A DNA stretch of 64,000 bases from Algoriphagus resistens (GCF_001442615.1 NZ_LMXN01000002.1:124001-188000); one strand, 5' to 3'; positions 8,702 to 17,976 are shown, counted from the stretch's first letter. A program made the numbers and translations. Notes: generated by a model from the sequence alone, not told the origin.

Positions 8702-8724
8702 ACTCCCGGTGTCAAATGGGAGTG
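8701..8724. repeat. Hairpin CACTCCC/GGGAGTG
   Basis: CACTCCC at 8701-8707 and GGGAGTG at 8718-8724 form a perfect 7-bp stem with a 10-nt loop. It lies 13 bases from a longer palindrome, so the two form a pair of adjacent GC-rich hairpins. The left arm touches the start of the ribbon-helix-helix-like ORF. Confidence 0.5.
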
Positions 8725-8737
8725 TTAGACCAACTCC

Positions 8738-8769
8738 TCCCTTCCGTTGGGGTACCCCAACGGAAGGGA
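8738..8769. repeat. 32-nt perfect palindrome
   Basis: The sequence reads the same on both strands over 32 bases, centred on GGTACC (left arm TCCCTTCCGTTGGGGT). It has no loop, so it is a DNA-level dyad or a cruciform rather than a typical terminator. It lies between the ribbon-helix-helix-like ORF and the transposase remnant and may be an operator or an end of a vanished mobile element. Confidence 0.75.
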
Positions 8770-8785
8770 ACTAAATGATTAATTT

Positions 8786-9120
8786 TTAAACATCCAACAC
8801 CAACCTCCCCTCAAATCTAATGGCTTATTGTTGGACTGTCAACCCCCGGTTATGGATCGGGTTCGTTTACTTCCGTTCGATCCTCATTGCGGCAAGATAC
8901 ACCAGTTTCAGCAGCACCATATCACTTGTAAAAGCCCCTTTTGTTTAGGTGACTTCCTAACCTGTCGTTGATACCCTTTAACCGCGTTGGTGGTATAAAA
9001 GATCTTTCTGATGGGTTTAGTATAGGCAAAATAGGCACTGAGACGTTCCCAGTTACTGTTCCATGAACGGATCACCACAGGATATTTCTTCCCCCATTTC
9101 TCCTCCAGGTCCAAGCTGGA
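8786..9120 (-). pseudogene. IS256-family transposase C-terminal remnant
   Basis: Read from about 9114 down, the frame gives LEEKWGKKYPVVIRSWNSN, then WERLSAYFAYTKPIRKIFY and TTNAVKGYQRQVRK. This is the conserved C-terminal part of IS256/mutator-type transposases with its TTNA..RQ(L/V)RK motif. After a frameshift near 8940 it continues GAFTSDMVLLKLVYLAAMR and LTVQQ..AIRFEGRLVLDV, with stops at two expected Trp/Gln-type positions. The N-terminal two thirds, including the first two catalytic acids, are absent. No terminal inverted repeat was recognised. Confidence 0.8.
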
Positions 9121-9302
9121 TCAGTCCTAAAAGTTGGGAGATTTGGTACAATCCATTTTCTTTACTGAAAAAAGAATTGGAAGAAAAAAGCAGAGGTATG
9201 ATTTAATGAAAATAGCATTTTACATATAAAATTTTGCTCCCTAATTTGTCCAATAGTAGCTTTGGGTATTCACAAGTTAAACCAGTAATTGTTCAGGGAG
9301 AA

Positions 9303-9701
9303 ATGGAGAATATTGAAACCATAAAAACAATGTATGATGCTTTTGAAAAGAAAGATTATGATGCCATTAGGCAATTGTTCGATGTAAATATTGAGTGGAA
9401 CCAAATGAAGGGTTTTCCAGGTGGGGGGCAGCATACAGGAGTTGACGCGGTTTTTAAAAAAGTATTTGATGGGTTTGGGAAAGATTGGATAAACTGGAAG
9501 GCAACCATTTTACGGTACTTCGATACTGGTGAGGGTGTATTTGTAATAGGTTTCTATGAAGGAACTTATGTCACAACTGGAAAATCCATGAAATCTGATT
9601 TTGTTTGCGAGTATAAAGTTAAGGATGGTAAAATAGCGGAATTCAATCAATACACCGACACTTTCCTAATCGGACAAGCCATGGGCTTGACCAAAGAATA
9701 A
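9303..9701 (+). CDS. SnoaL-like NTF2-fold protein
   Basis: From ATG 9303 this encodes 132 residues beginning MENIETIKTMYDAFEKKDYD, the classic first helix of SnoaL-like/ketosteroid-isomerase-like proteins. It continues with NIEWNQMKGFPGGG and a C-terminal strand DFVCEYKVKDGKIAEFNQYT. A longer reading from TTG 9234 adds 23 residues unlike the family, so ATG is preferred. The protein has no signal peptide. Family members include isomerases and stress-related proteins of unknown substrate. It lies between the transposase remnant and a LytTR regulator and shows no operon partner. Confidence 0.75.
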   Translation: MENIETIKTMYDAFEKKDYDAIRQLFDVNIEWNQMKGFPGGGQHTGVDAVFKKVFDGFGKDWINWKATILRYFDTGEGVFVIGFYEGTYVTTGKSMKSDFVCEYKVKDGKIAEFNQYTDTFLIGQAMGLTKE

Positions 9702-9819
9702 ATAACAAGCTGTTCTGATATTTCGAATCACCGCAGCCATTTTCCTAGGAGATATTTGCATCAATTTTTTACAGCCACCCGCAAAGCTCCTTATGAAAGG
9801 ATTGCGTTTTTTTAAATGA

Positions 9820-10536
9820 TTAAAAGATGAGCTCTTTTATAGCTGGGACGTAATTTCTTCCTACATTAATCTCAATTGCATTCGGAAGTAAAACAGAAAA
9901 CCTATTTATGTCACGATGAAGCTCTTGGATGTGGTTGACATTAACAATATAGGATCTGTGGATCCTTATAAAATATTGAGGATCCAGCTTGCGTTCGATC
10001 TGCCCGATGCCAGTTGAGCTCAGAAAAGATTCCCCGTTGAGAGAATGGATCAACGTGTAGTCTTTGTCGGCTTTAAAATAAGAGACTAGTTTAATGGGTA
10101 TGTTGGTTAACCGCCTTCCTTTTTCAACCAGTATACATGCTGAATAATTAATATGGGCATTCTTAAGAGTCTGGGTTCCCAACCACTGCTCAAACCGCTG
10201 CAAGGCAAGTTGCATACGATCAAAACCCAACGGTTTTATAAGATAGTCGATAGCATGAAATTCGAATGCTTTAGCAGCATTTTTTGCGGAGGTAGAAGTG
10301 AAAATAACTGAGGATTGATAGCCTACACTTTTGATGACTTCAAAGCCACTTTTTCCCGGGGTGTCCACTTCCATAAATACCAGGTCCGGCTGTAGGGCAT
10401 TTATGTACTTCACAGCTTCCAAACCATTGCAACACTCCCAAAATACAAAACGATAGTTCTTTAACTTGGTGAATTCCCGTATACAGCGTCTTGAGGTTTC
10501 ATCGCGATCAACAATAAGTACGGTCTGTTTTTTCAT
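9820..10536 (-). CDS. LytTR-type response regulator with Glu at the phospho-acceptor site
   Basis: The receiver domain (about residues 4-120) is followed by a LytTR DNA-binding domain (about 135-238: FKADKDYTLIHSLNG, then YFIRIHRSYIVNVNHIQEL). The acceptor position in PDLVFMEVDTPGKSGFEV is Glu56 where family members have Asp. The Thr/Ser strand (VIFTSTS) and the Lys of LIKPLGF are kept. Glu at this site often mimics the phosphorylated form, so the regulator may be constitutively active or controlled otherwise. No histidine kinase adjoins it. A Crp-like regulator is divergent 123 bases away. Confidence 0.85.
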   Translation of the reverse strand: MKKQTVLIVDRDETSRRCIREFTKLKNYRFVFWECCNGLEAVKYINALQPDLVFMEVDTPGKSGFEVIKSVGYQSSVIFTSTSAKNAAKAFEFHAIDYLIKPLGFDRMQLALQRFEQWLGTQTLKNAHINYSACILVEKGRRLTNIPIKLVSYFKADKDYTLIHSLNGESFLSSTGIGQIERKLDPQYFIRIHRSYIVNVNHIQELHRDINRFSVLLPNAIEINVGRNYVPAIKELIF

Positions 10537-10659
10537 TTACATTTTCTTATTTCGAGCTACTAAGTTATCCGGCTGTATCCATTCTCTGAGCTGACATATG
10601 TCAGAAATTGCACAGCCAAACTTTTTTTATATTTTAGTGGATTACTACCCTGCATACGT

Positions 10660-11259
10660 TTGATAGCGCACAATCATTTTGGAAAGCTCTGCCACATCGC
10701 ACATCAATGCGGAATTGTGTTCACTCCTGAGGAATTCAAGCTTATCAGTGCCCAGACACGCCACCGGATTATTCCCCCACATTCGGTACTAATGGAACAA
10801 GGAAAAAGAGTTGATGCACTTTATTTTCTCAATAGGGGAATTGCCAGATTGTTCCGCATTGAAAACGATGTCGATTATACTCTGGGAATTATCTCTACCA
10901 ATCATTTTCTTTCAACGCCTTTGTATCTCCAGAACGGCAAGGATTCTTCTTGTTCCTTGGAAGCATTGACTGAAATTGATGTTTTGATGTGGGATAAACC
11001 AGCAGCTTTGTCTCTGAAACAACTTATTCCCCGGATGTACAAAATGGAGTTGGCCATAATGGATAGGTTATTAAATTGGTTACAGGACAACCAGATTGAT
11101 GCGATTTGTATGACAGCTGAGGAACGCTATGCTAAAATGATGTCAAGCCAACCAGAAGTCATCAGGCAGATTCCTTTGAAATACATTGCGTCACTTTTAG
11201 GAATACATCAGGACAGCCTAAGTCGGATCAGAAAGATACTTGTTCAGAAAGAGCATTAA
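10660..11259 (+). CDS. Crp/Fnr-like transcriptional regulator
   Basis: This 199-residue protein has a cyclic-nucleotide-binding-type beta roll at about residues 25-115 (FKLISAQTRHRIIPPHSVLM, then VDALYFLNRGIARLF). A C-terminal winged-helix follows at about 150-199 (IPLKYIASLLGIHQDSLSRI). The Crp glycine/arginine set for cAMP is not obvious, as in most Bacteroidota paralogues, so the ligand is unknown. The only available start in the proper place is TTG 10660. It is divergent from the LytTR regulator, so both may share control of the 123-base spacer. Confidence 0.8.
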   Translation: MIAHNHFGKLCHIAHQCGIVFTPEEFKLISAQTRHRIIPPHSVLMEQGKRVDALYFLNRGIARLFRIENDVDYTLGIISTNHFLSTPLYLQNGKDSSCSLEALTEIDVLMWDKPAALSLKQLIPRMYKMELAIMDRLLNWLQDNQIDAICMTAEERYAKMMSSQPEVIRQIPLKYIASLLGIHQDSLSRIRKILVQKEH

Positions 11260-11729
11260 ATAGGTATGCGTAAACATCTCTTCTTTTTTCTGGTTTGGTG
11301 GGTTCTTGGTAATACCTTATACTATTTTCGTATTTGAACGGGTTGGTCATGCTTTCCGGCCTTTCTTTGATTTCAGTACCGGACAACCAGGATTCAATCA
11401 ATTTGAGTTTTGATTGCTGCTTTTGCTCTGGTACGTTTTAACTCTCCATTCCATCGATACCGTTAAGAATGCACAGGCTGTGCCGCTAAGTACCCTTCCA
11501 TCCATTTCGGCATTGGTCCTCTCTGGGGGCTGGTCTGCTTTCTTAGGTCCGCCTCTACGGACTTGGTCAGCCACAGGCGCTACTTTTCTTCTCTGAATAA
11601 ACTTTATTGGCCGTTTTATATAAGCGGTTGCTGGTATTCAGCATCCTAGGGCAAAAGATAGAAGTACGTGCTTTATACTTTTTTTAGTCCCTTAGGAAAC
11701 AGCAGACATAGCCTTTGCTTAGGGTTTCT
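11260..11729. other. Gene-poor stretch with an unidentified coding-like remnant
   Basis: No intact gene is present. The minus strand near 11410-11285 reads SKLKLIESWLSGTEIKERP and PFKYENSIRYYQEPTKPEK in one frame, which resembles protein sequence. A second frame near 11590-11450 reads VRRGGPKKADQPPERTNAEM. Stops and shifts separate them. I do not recognise the family. Confidence 0.3.
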
Positions 11730-12212
11730 TTACTTGCGTTTTAATATCATCCGAATAGTGTGTGTCCCTATAGAAGATTGGTGTTGCGAGACCAAAACAA
11801 TTTCTGAATCCGAAGCAGATTCTATCTGGGCTTCAACCGGATTGTTAGTATCATAATTTTCCATAATAATCGTCCTCATGGATTCATCATATGACCAAGT
11901 GCCAACTTCTTCCTCTGGTTCTTCCTCTTCATCACATCTGACCAAGCCACGATTGGAGACGATTGTTCCATTGGCAAAGTATCGCTCGGAATCATCTTTC
12001 TCGCAGTCAGGTACAAGAATCCGAAGATCAGTATCTGGCTTACCGTCCAAATCCACATCTAAAGCTGGATGGATTGTGACAGCGGACACATTCCAATAAT
12101 AATTACCAAAAGGAGAGTCCTGATTTTTTTTGTGCATATCAGCCGATTCACCGGTGACAGCTAGACAAGTTGTGAAAATTGTTGTCAGAAAGGAATAGCA
12201 TTGATTTTTCAT
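11730..12212 (-). CDS. Exported lipocalin-like hypothetical protein
   Basis: The product is 160 residues with an N-terminal hydrophobic segment (YSFLTTIFTTCLAVTG) that looks like a signal peptide. The mature part has acidic and Gly/Asn-rich strands, a DVDLDGKPDTDLRI stretch that resembles a Ca-binding DxDxDG loop, and a final strand HTIRMILKRK. The size and the Trp-Ser-Tyr strand (VGTWSYDESMRTI) are like the lipocalin-like proteins of Bacteroidota. No function can be assigned. It is followed in the same direction by two exported proteins upstream on this strand (12483 and 13242), and the three may be one cluster. Confidence 0.6.
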   Translation of the reverse strand: MKNQCYSFLTTIFTTCLAVTGESADMHKKNQDSPFGNYYWNVSAVTIHPALDVDLDGKPDTDLRILVPDCEKDDSERYFANGTIVSNRGLVRCDEEEEPEEEVGTWSYDESMRTIIMENYDTNNPVEAQIESASDSEIVLVSQHQSSIGTHTIRMILKRK

Positions 12213-12482
12213 TTTTTTCTTTTTTATATATCGGATTCGAGAATTTGATTTGTATTTAAAGTCAGTGATTTACAGGAAAAGAGTTATCGCCTAATAATTC
12301 AGTTTTACAGAAAAACTATGCTACTACTGTGGTTTCCGGAAATATATTAGGATTGAGCTTAGTATTCTGAACCATCCATTTGGCCAATGCCCTTGAGCCA
12401 GTTGTTATGATTTTGGAAGTGATGAGGGGAAGCGTTGCGCTAAAATTGTGGCGGGAAACTGACCTTTGGCAAAAGAGTATCT

Positions 12483-13220
12483 TTATGGTTCCCAATAGTA
12501 TTCCAGTTTTGCGCAATTGTCGCATTGGGCTTCAATCTGTGGTTCAAAGTGCAATTCATAATTTTCCACAAATGCATCTTCAGAGTTCCATTTCCGAAGC
12601 AAGACCGGCTTTCCCTGGTAAGTTGCAGTCAGGCTATAAAGTCCGATAGGAATATCCTGAATATGGGTATCAGTCGGGTTTCGGATGAGGGGAGAGCCTT
12701 CGCTTCCATCAATCAATTTGCCAATAGGGGTAAGGATAAAATCAATCTCAGATTCTTCAATGTAAATACCGGGATAATTATCTATTGTGATAAGTCCGCC
12801 ATAATTGCCCGATAGAGGGGGGGACATAGTTCCGGATAGTTTCCATGTAAAGTTCCGTACTGCTCCCTCTCCACCGAAGCCTGCGGTGTTGTCAGGATGC
12901 AGGTAAAACGAGTAGGTTTTTCCATTATATACCACCTCGTGGATGGCAAAGGCAAACCATGAACCATCAGGGATTTTTATGCGGTATTTTCCCTCATTAT
13001 CTGTAAGGTCATGGATTCCTGCATTGAAGAAAATACTGTGGTCGATTAGTACCCGCACTTGTTTAAGGGGAATGCCAGCGGTATTTTTTACTACTCCTGT
13101 CGAATATCCCACTTGTGAAATGGGGAGATCATCTGAATTTGAGCAGGCGGTATGTAATACTATAGCCGCTCCAAAAAGAAGCTCTCTTACACACTTGCTT
13201 TTTATTTGTATGAACTTCAT
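12483..13220 (-). CDS. Lipoprotein with carboxypeptidase-regulatory-like domain
   Basis: The 245-residue protein has a signal ending in VLHTAC with the acylated Cys at 26. Residues about 35-90 (STGVVKNTAGIPLKQVRVLI, then DLTDNEGKYRIKIPDGSW) form a carboxypeptidase-regulatory-like beta sandwich. The rest is beta-rich and contains CDNC near the C-terminus. It is probably outer-membrane anchored. It lies 21 bases after the stop of the upstream gene (14576-13242), so both are likely co-transcribed. The function is unknown. Confidence 0.65.
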   Translation of the reverse strand: MKFIQIKSKCVRELLFGAAIVLHTACSNSDDLPISQVGYSTGVVKNTAGIPLKQVRVLIDHSIFFNAGIHDLTDNEGKYRIKIPDGSWFAFAIHEVVYNGKTYSFYLHPDNTAGFGGEGAVRNFTWKLSGTMSPPLSGNYGGLITIDNYPGIYIEESEIDFILTPIGKLIDGSEGSPLIRNPTDTHIQDIPIGLYSLTATYQGKPVLLRKWNSEDAFVENYELHFEPQIEAQCDNCAKLEYYWEP

Positions 13221-13241
13221 TTTTTCTGAGGTTTATAATTA

Positions 13242-14576
13242 TCAACTTCCGCGTTTGATTTTGAAGAGAAACTCCACTGTTGTAGCTTCTTGGTCTTCGC
13301 AGTCCACACTATGTAGTGAATACGCTTGGCCTATAAAAGAGCCTTCTAGGTATCCATCCTTTTCGGAAACAGAAGTGGTACCATTGTACATATATTGATT
13401 GTCGCAGTGGCGAAAAAAGTTATTTAGGAAATACCGCTGCCCACCCTGCTGCCCACTTAGCATAAACTTGGATTGACCGGGGGCATCTCCTCCTGGGTAT
13501 ATACCCTCTGCTGTGCCGTAGCATTGTAATGATACTGTCAATGCTTGCTGTTCATTTTCGGCACGTATATGAATAGAGCTGTTTATAATATGTGAAACTC
13601 CTTGTTGTGAAAGATTTTGGGCAATACCGTTTAATTTAAGAGATATGTAATTTTCTGGAATCAGTTGAATTTTGGTGATCAGGAAGAGTTTTCCAAATTT
13701 CCGCCTTCCGTTAGGAGCGAGAGGGTCACTGATGTAGCCACTTTTGCTATCTACCTCTACTTGGATCTCCACATCTTCAAATTGTGGGATTGCCTCTGGT
13801 GCGGTATATATGGCATTGCCAAACAACGCATTTGTATTGATCTTAGGTACAAGGGTACCTGGACCTTTTACAATTTTCCAGTTGGCAATACTCAAATCTT
13901 TTGACAGACCGATTTCGTCCATAGCAGCCAAGGGTACACTGTCGATCTGGTTGGTGGCATTTAGCGCACCCAGGACTTGCTCCAGCAACTTGAGTTCAAC
14001 CTTTTCCCCTTTTCCGGCACTTTTCTTATTTGCACGGATGGAGATAAAATCAAACCATACCCAATCACTAAAATGAGTTGTTTCAAAGGATACCCGCTGC
14101 TTGGATTCATCCAATGCAGTGGAAACTCCACACCATACTCCGTCATTGCGCTGGAAAGCGACCATACGTGTTTGAGGGTTCATGTCAACCTTGGGATCAT
14201 AAAACAAGGAGACCTTTATAGGTTTCTTGAACTGGATACCCTCCGGGCCCAACCGGAAGGCGGACCTTCCAGATAGCTCATCGTGAGTATTGGTGATACG
14301 TTGTATGCTGAAGCTGGTAGGTTCTTCCACCGCACCAGGAGGGATTTCCATCCGCAGTTCGGTTTTTGAGTGTTCACCATACTGAAGAACTCCCCCATGT
14401 GGTCCTATAAATGCTGAGAATGGCGTATCTAGCGGTACCCCTAGTGGTTTCTTAATGGGTTCTAGGGGGATAAAATTGCCATTATCAGGTGTCGAAAAGT
14501 CGTCATTGCAGGCGCCAAGTAGCACTAGGAATAGTGCACTGACCAGTATAATTTCTTTTTTTCCGTAAGGGTACAT
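13242..14576 (-). CDS. Lipoprotein with ZU5-like N-terminal domain
   Basis: This 444-residue protein carries a lipobox LLGAC with Cys23. Residues about 60-170 resemble the ZU5/ZU5-like domain: GPHGGVLQYGEHSKTELRM, then EIPPGAVEEPTSFSIQRITN. The remainder is beta-rich with an Ile/Asp-rich middle and CDNQ and DCEDQE segments near the end. It is likely exposed at the cell surface or in the periplasm. It is first in a minus-strand pair with the lipoprotein at 12483. The role is unknown; ZU5-like domains usually mediate protein contacts. Confidence 0.65.
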   Translation of the reverse strand: MYPYGKKEIILVSALFLVLLGACNDDFSTPDNGNFIPLEPIKKPLGVPLDTPFSAFIGPHGGVLQYGEHSKTELRMEIPPGAVEEPTSFSIQRITNTHDELSGRSAFRLGPEGIQFKKPIKVSLFYDPKVDMNPQTRMVAFQRNDGVWCGVSTALDESKQRVSFETTHFSDWVWFDFISIRANKKSAGKGEKVELKLLEQVLGALNATNQIDSVPLAAMDEIGLSKDLSIANWKIVKGPGTLVPKINTNALFGNAIYTAPEAIPQFEDVEIQVEVDSKSGYISDPLAPNGRRKFGKLFLITKIQLIPENYISLKLNGIAQNLSQQGVSHIINSSIHIRAENEQQALTVSLQCYGTAEGIYPGGDAPGQSKFMLSGQQGGQRYFLNNFFRHCDNQYMYNGTTSVSEKDGYLEGSFIGQAYSLHSVDCEDQEATTVEFLFKIKRGS

Positions 14577-14885
14577 CTGTTTTTTATCGTGCTGTTTTAC
14601 TGATAGAGAGCCTTCATGGGTAAACAGAACAGCTCTGGTTTATATTTTTTTCTGCAATGAACAGGATATATGCGACGTCTTTTTTATGCATTCGACGAAC
14701 TACCTATGGAGTCGATGAAGGGGGAATAATCAGCGACAGGAAGTTGGAGATTTTCGTCGCCGTTCAGGTACGTTTGTGCCTGTATACTGCGGTTTGTCGA
14801 AACAGAAATTTCGGCTAAAGCCAATGCACTAACTTTGTTATGATTGGTTTTTTAGTGCCATGAGTCGTTTACAATTAATTTGATT
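14577..14885. other. Divergent intergenic region
   Basis: These 309 bases separate the ZU5-like lipoprotein (minus) from the OmpA-like gene (plus) and should hold both promoters. No convincing TTG/TAnnTTTG pair was seen on either strand. No repeat or small gene stands out. Confidence 0.4.
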
Positions 14886-16217
14886 ATGAAGTACTTACTA
14901 AATGTCTTTGTCTCAGTAATCATCTTTACGGGGCTGTTTACAGAAGGATTGTCCCCTGTCGTTCAGGCACAGTCCATTCTCAACAAAGTGAAAAATCGAG
15001 GGAGCCAAGCAGCTACCCAAAGTGTATTGAAAGAAACTGACAAGGTGGTTTCAAGAGGGATTGATAAAGCTTTCAAATTTGCCACTAATGGTATAGGGGA
15101 AGGGCAGGAGGAAGTGATCGATGAAACTGATTCGACAACAAAAGCTGATAAGGTAACGGATCAGAGGAATATGCTCGCATCCTTCAGCAAATATGACTTC
15201 CAGCCAGGGGATGCCGTGTTATATGCGAATGATTTTGGGTTAGAGGCCATCGGCGAATTACCCACTGGCTGGAACAGCAATGGCAGTTCTGTAATCGTCA
15301 GCTTAAATGGCATCCCCGGCAACTGGTTGCGAATGGCACAACGGGCAGTTGTTTTAACGGATAATGAATCCTCCTTGGGACCAGATTTTACCGTGGAATT
15401 TGATATGGTGTTGCAGTTTGATTTCAAGGGATATTTGGCACCTTCTCTCAAATTTGGGTTGCTGGACTCAGGTTCTGAATCACCATCTTCCAACAAGCTA
15501 CTCAGCGACCCCAAGGGCGACAAGTCTTTTTATGTTGAAATTTCACCGCACGCCGATGGAGGAAACCTTATGTTGGAGAGTTATGAAAAGTATACACGTT
15601 ATTTCAATAGCCCATCGACAAGAAATTCTTTAGTCAGTAAATGGTATGGAAAGGTAGTTCATGTGGCAATGCAGGGACAGAAAGAGCGGCTGCGGATATG
15701 GGTTGATGGTGAGAAGCTTTATGATGTGCCCAAGGGTCTACCGAAAATAGGTGTTTATAACCAATTGTTTTTTCAGTTGGGCAGTAGCTCATACACCAAT
15801 GAACAGGTAGGTGTGTATTTCAGCAATATCAAGATTGCCAAGGGCTTGCCTGATACACGGCACAAGCTGGTTGAAGAGGGAAGATTTAGTACGACCGGAA
15901 TTCTTTTTGACACTGGGTCGGCAATAATCAAACCCGAATCTGCAGGGGTGTTAAAGTCAATCTCAGACGTTTTGGCCCTGCATCCTGAAATCAGGGTAAG
16001 TATCACAGGTCATACGGATATTACAGGAGAGGAATCTGCCAATTTGGTGTTGAGCGGGCGGAGGGCAGCAGCAGTAAAAGAGGCACTTCACAACATTTAT
16101 AAAGTTGATGCTTCAAGGATGGAAACTGAGGGGAAGGGTGAATCTGAACCTGTGGGCGACAACCATACACCGATGGGCAGGGCCCAAAACCGCAGAGTGG
16201 AATTTATTAAATTATAA
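14886..16217 (+). CDS. OmpA-family protein with LamG-like middle domain
   Basis: The 443-residue exported protein starts at ATG 14886 (a TTG lies two codons upstream) with a signal peptide ending near VVQAQS. A charged linker reaches residue 95, a concanavalin/LamG-like beta region spans about 105-315 (VLYANDFGLEAIGELPTGW, then SKWYGKVVHVAMQGQ), and an OmpA C-terminal domain spans about 330-443. The latter keeps the peptidoglycan-binding pattern TGHTDITGEESANLVLSGRR and ends with AQNRRVEFIKL. It should anchor the outer membrane or a complex to peptidoglycan. It leads a plus-strand run with the lipoprotein and PhnD-like genes, 5 bases upstream of the next gene. Confidence 0.8.
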   Translation: MKYLLNVFVSVIIFTGLFTEGLSPVVQAQSILNKVKNRGSQAATQSVLKETDKVVSRGIDKAFKFATNGIGEGQEEVIDETDSTTKADKVTDQRNMLASFSKYDFQPGDAVLYANDFGLEAIGELPTGWNSNGSSVIVSLNGIPGNWLRMAQRAVVLTDNESSLGPDFTVEFDMVLQFDFKGYLAPSLKFGLLDSGSESPSSNKLLSDPKGDKSFYVEISPHADGGNLMLESYEKYTRYFNSPSTRNSLVSKWYGKVVHVAMQGQKERLRIWVDGEKLYDVPKGLPKIGVYNQLFFQLGSSSYTNEQVGVYFSNIKIAKGLPDTRHKLVEEGRFSTTGILFDTGSAIIKPESAGVLKSISDVLALHPEIRVSITGHTDITGEESANLVLSGRRAAAVKEALHNIYKVDASRMETEGKGESEPVGDNHTPMGRAQNRRVEFIKL

Positions 16218-16222
16218 GAAGC

Positions 16223-17023
16223 ATGAAGAACTTAATTGTATATGCACTCTTGGGTTTCTTGTTAACGTCATGTGAGGAAGTTGGAGTTTCCCAATTACCG
16301 GACCCACTGACTGAAGGTAATGATTGGGACATAATAATACCTTCCTCAAAAGATCACCCAGGTATTGGGAACACCGAAGGTCTTCCAGAAGGGACTTTAT
16401 GGCAATTACCTGAAGGTATTAAGCTGGTGGATCGACCGAATAAGCCATTTGACCCTGATCTTGGTTTGCTCTATGGAAGTTTGAACACCTTCTATGCCGA
16501 CATCAGTTTTGTAAATAGACTAAAAGATACTATTTCAGTTGAACTGCCAGGTGGTCTGGTCTGCCTGTTCAAGCACGAAGGACGGACACAAAATGGGTTG
16601 TTGACTTCCACTGTCCGAGTCAAAGTACCCCCGACCCATACCGGTGACAATATACCGGCAGATACCACTACGGTGTATCTTGGACTGGGGTGTCTCAATT
16701 ACTCTATGGCCTTCCCTTGGGAAGAAAACCAGCAATGGGATACGAAGGACTATCCCATTGGCAAGGGTATGTACGAGCCCAGCGTAATCATAACTGACCA
16801 AAACATTAAAAAGTTGCTGGATCTTTTGAAGAGTTATCCAAAGTTATCCATTTCGCAACATTACAACCCACAGGAAATGTTTGATGAAGATTATGAAACA
16901 CCTGAATGGCGGATCATTTATACCTTAATCCAAGAGGCTCTTTGGAATATTACAGATGGCCAGGGACTTATTCGGAAGGACTACCTGGATTTGTTGGACG
17001 CGCTGAAGCCTTATAAATCATGA
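16223..17023 (+). CDS. Lipoprotein of unknown function
   Basis: The 266-residue protein has a short lipoprotein signal with LLTSC, Cys17. The mature part contains a beta-rich middle (TISVELPGGLVCLFKHEG, then VYLGLGCLNYS) and a helical C-terminus (EWRIIYTLIQEALWNITDG). The two internal Cys may form a disulfide. It sits between an OmpA-like gene and a PhnD-like gene; its stop overlaps the next start by 4 bases (ATGA). I do not recognise the family. Confidence 0.6.
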   Translation: MKNLIVYALLGFLLTSCEEVGVSQLPDPLTEGNDWDIIIPSSKDHPGIGNTEGLPEGTLWQLPEGIKLVDRPNKPFDPDLGLLYGSLNTFYADISFVNRLKDTISVELPGGLVCLFKHEGRTQNGLLTSTVRVKVPPTHTGDNIPADTTTVYLGLGCLNYSMAFPWEENQQWDTKDYPIGKGMYEPSVIITDQNIKKLLDLLKSYPKLSISQHYNPQEMFDEDYETPEWRIIYTLIQEALWNITDGQGLIRKDYLDLLDALKPYKS

Positions 17024-17976
17024 ATAGCCCTTTTTTTCCCACTATGTCTTCTTACTTAAGTGTTTCTTTTCTTTCAAAATGGGGTTTTTCTGCCTTTGTA
17101 TTATCTCTCCAAACAATAAATTTTGTTTTTGGTCAACTTAAAGTCGGCACCTATCAGTATGCTGATAACAATCGCATGGACAATATTCGTCCGGTTGCAG
17201 ATATACTTGCCGTTTCATTGGAAGATTCTGCACGGGTTGTTAGTTACCCGAGTGTCAGTGGATTGATAGATGCAATTCAGCTTGGGGAAATAGACCTTGC
17301 TTTTATTAATACGTTGGGTTTTCTGTTATTATCAGAAGATGATGCGAGTTCTGAGATGGAACCGCTGGTAATCTGGAGTGTACCTACGGGCATTGGAGAA
17401 AATTACAGATGTATATTCATTGCGCCAGAAGGTGGGGAGGTAAGAAGTCTTGCGGATGTTACAGTGCATGCTGCTAAACTCTCACTGCTTCTGGTAAGCG
17501 AGGGTTCTACATCTGGAAACCTGGTACCACGGATATCGCTATCTATGTTGGGGATCAATTCACCCGAACTGCAATTTCAATCCTTAGCATATGGTGGTAA
17601 CCATCAAGCTACTATAGAAAAAGTGGCCAGGGGAGATGCTTCATTGGGAGCCGTAGGAAGCGTGGCTTACACCGATTATATTAAGATAAGGTCGAATCCC
17701 CCGGTCAGACTGATTTGGAAGTCTCCTGAGATACCCTTAGGGCCTGTTTTGGTGAATAAGAGAATGTCAATGGCCAGAAAAGAAATAATAACCTCGGTAC
17801 TCATCAATCTTCATAAAAGCCATAAAGAAGCCTTTGGTGAACTTAAGGATGGGTGGTCGGAAGTTAAAAATACAACAAGATTCATCCCTGTCCCAGATGA
17901 CTATCGACCAACGCTCATGGATCAATTTGGTGATATTTCCAGTCTTAGCGCTATTCTTAAAACATTTGTCCCTTAA
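17020..17976 (+). CDS. PhnD-like periplasmic substrate-binding protein
   Basis: This 318-residue exported protein has a signal peptide ending near NFVFGQ, then KVGTYQYADNNRMDNIRPVA. That is the start of the first lobe of PhnD-type phosphate/phosphonate-binding proteins. Further family features are LIDAIQLGEIDLAFINTLGF, LVSEGSTSGNLVPRISL and the second lobe YGGNHQATIEKVARGDASLG. No ABC permease or ATPase follows, so it is an orphan. It may be a sensor or a solute-binding part of the OmpA/lipoprotein set with which it overlaps (ATGA at 17020). The ligand is unknown. Confidence 0.75.
   Translation: MNSPFFPTMSSYLSVSFLSKWGFSAFVLSLQTINFVFGQLKVGTYQYADNNRMDNIRPVADILAVSLEDSARVVSYPSVSGLIDAIQLGEIDLAFINTLGFLLLSEDDASSEMEPLVIWSVPTGIGENYRCIFIAPEGGEVRSLADVTVHAAKLSLLLVSEGSTSGNLVPRISLSMLGINSPELQFQSLAYGGNHQATIEKVARGDASLGAVGSVAYTDYIKIRSNPPVRLIWKSPEIPLGPVLVNKRMSMARKEIITSVLINLHKSHKEAFGELKDGWSEVKNTTRFIPVPDDYRPTLMDQFGDISSLSAILKTFVP

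Noticed and set aside
12316..12525. 69-codon minus-strand ORF
   Set aside because: It overlaps the 3' end of the lipoprotein gene at 12483 in another frame and has no start signal or family pattern.
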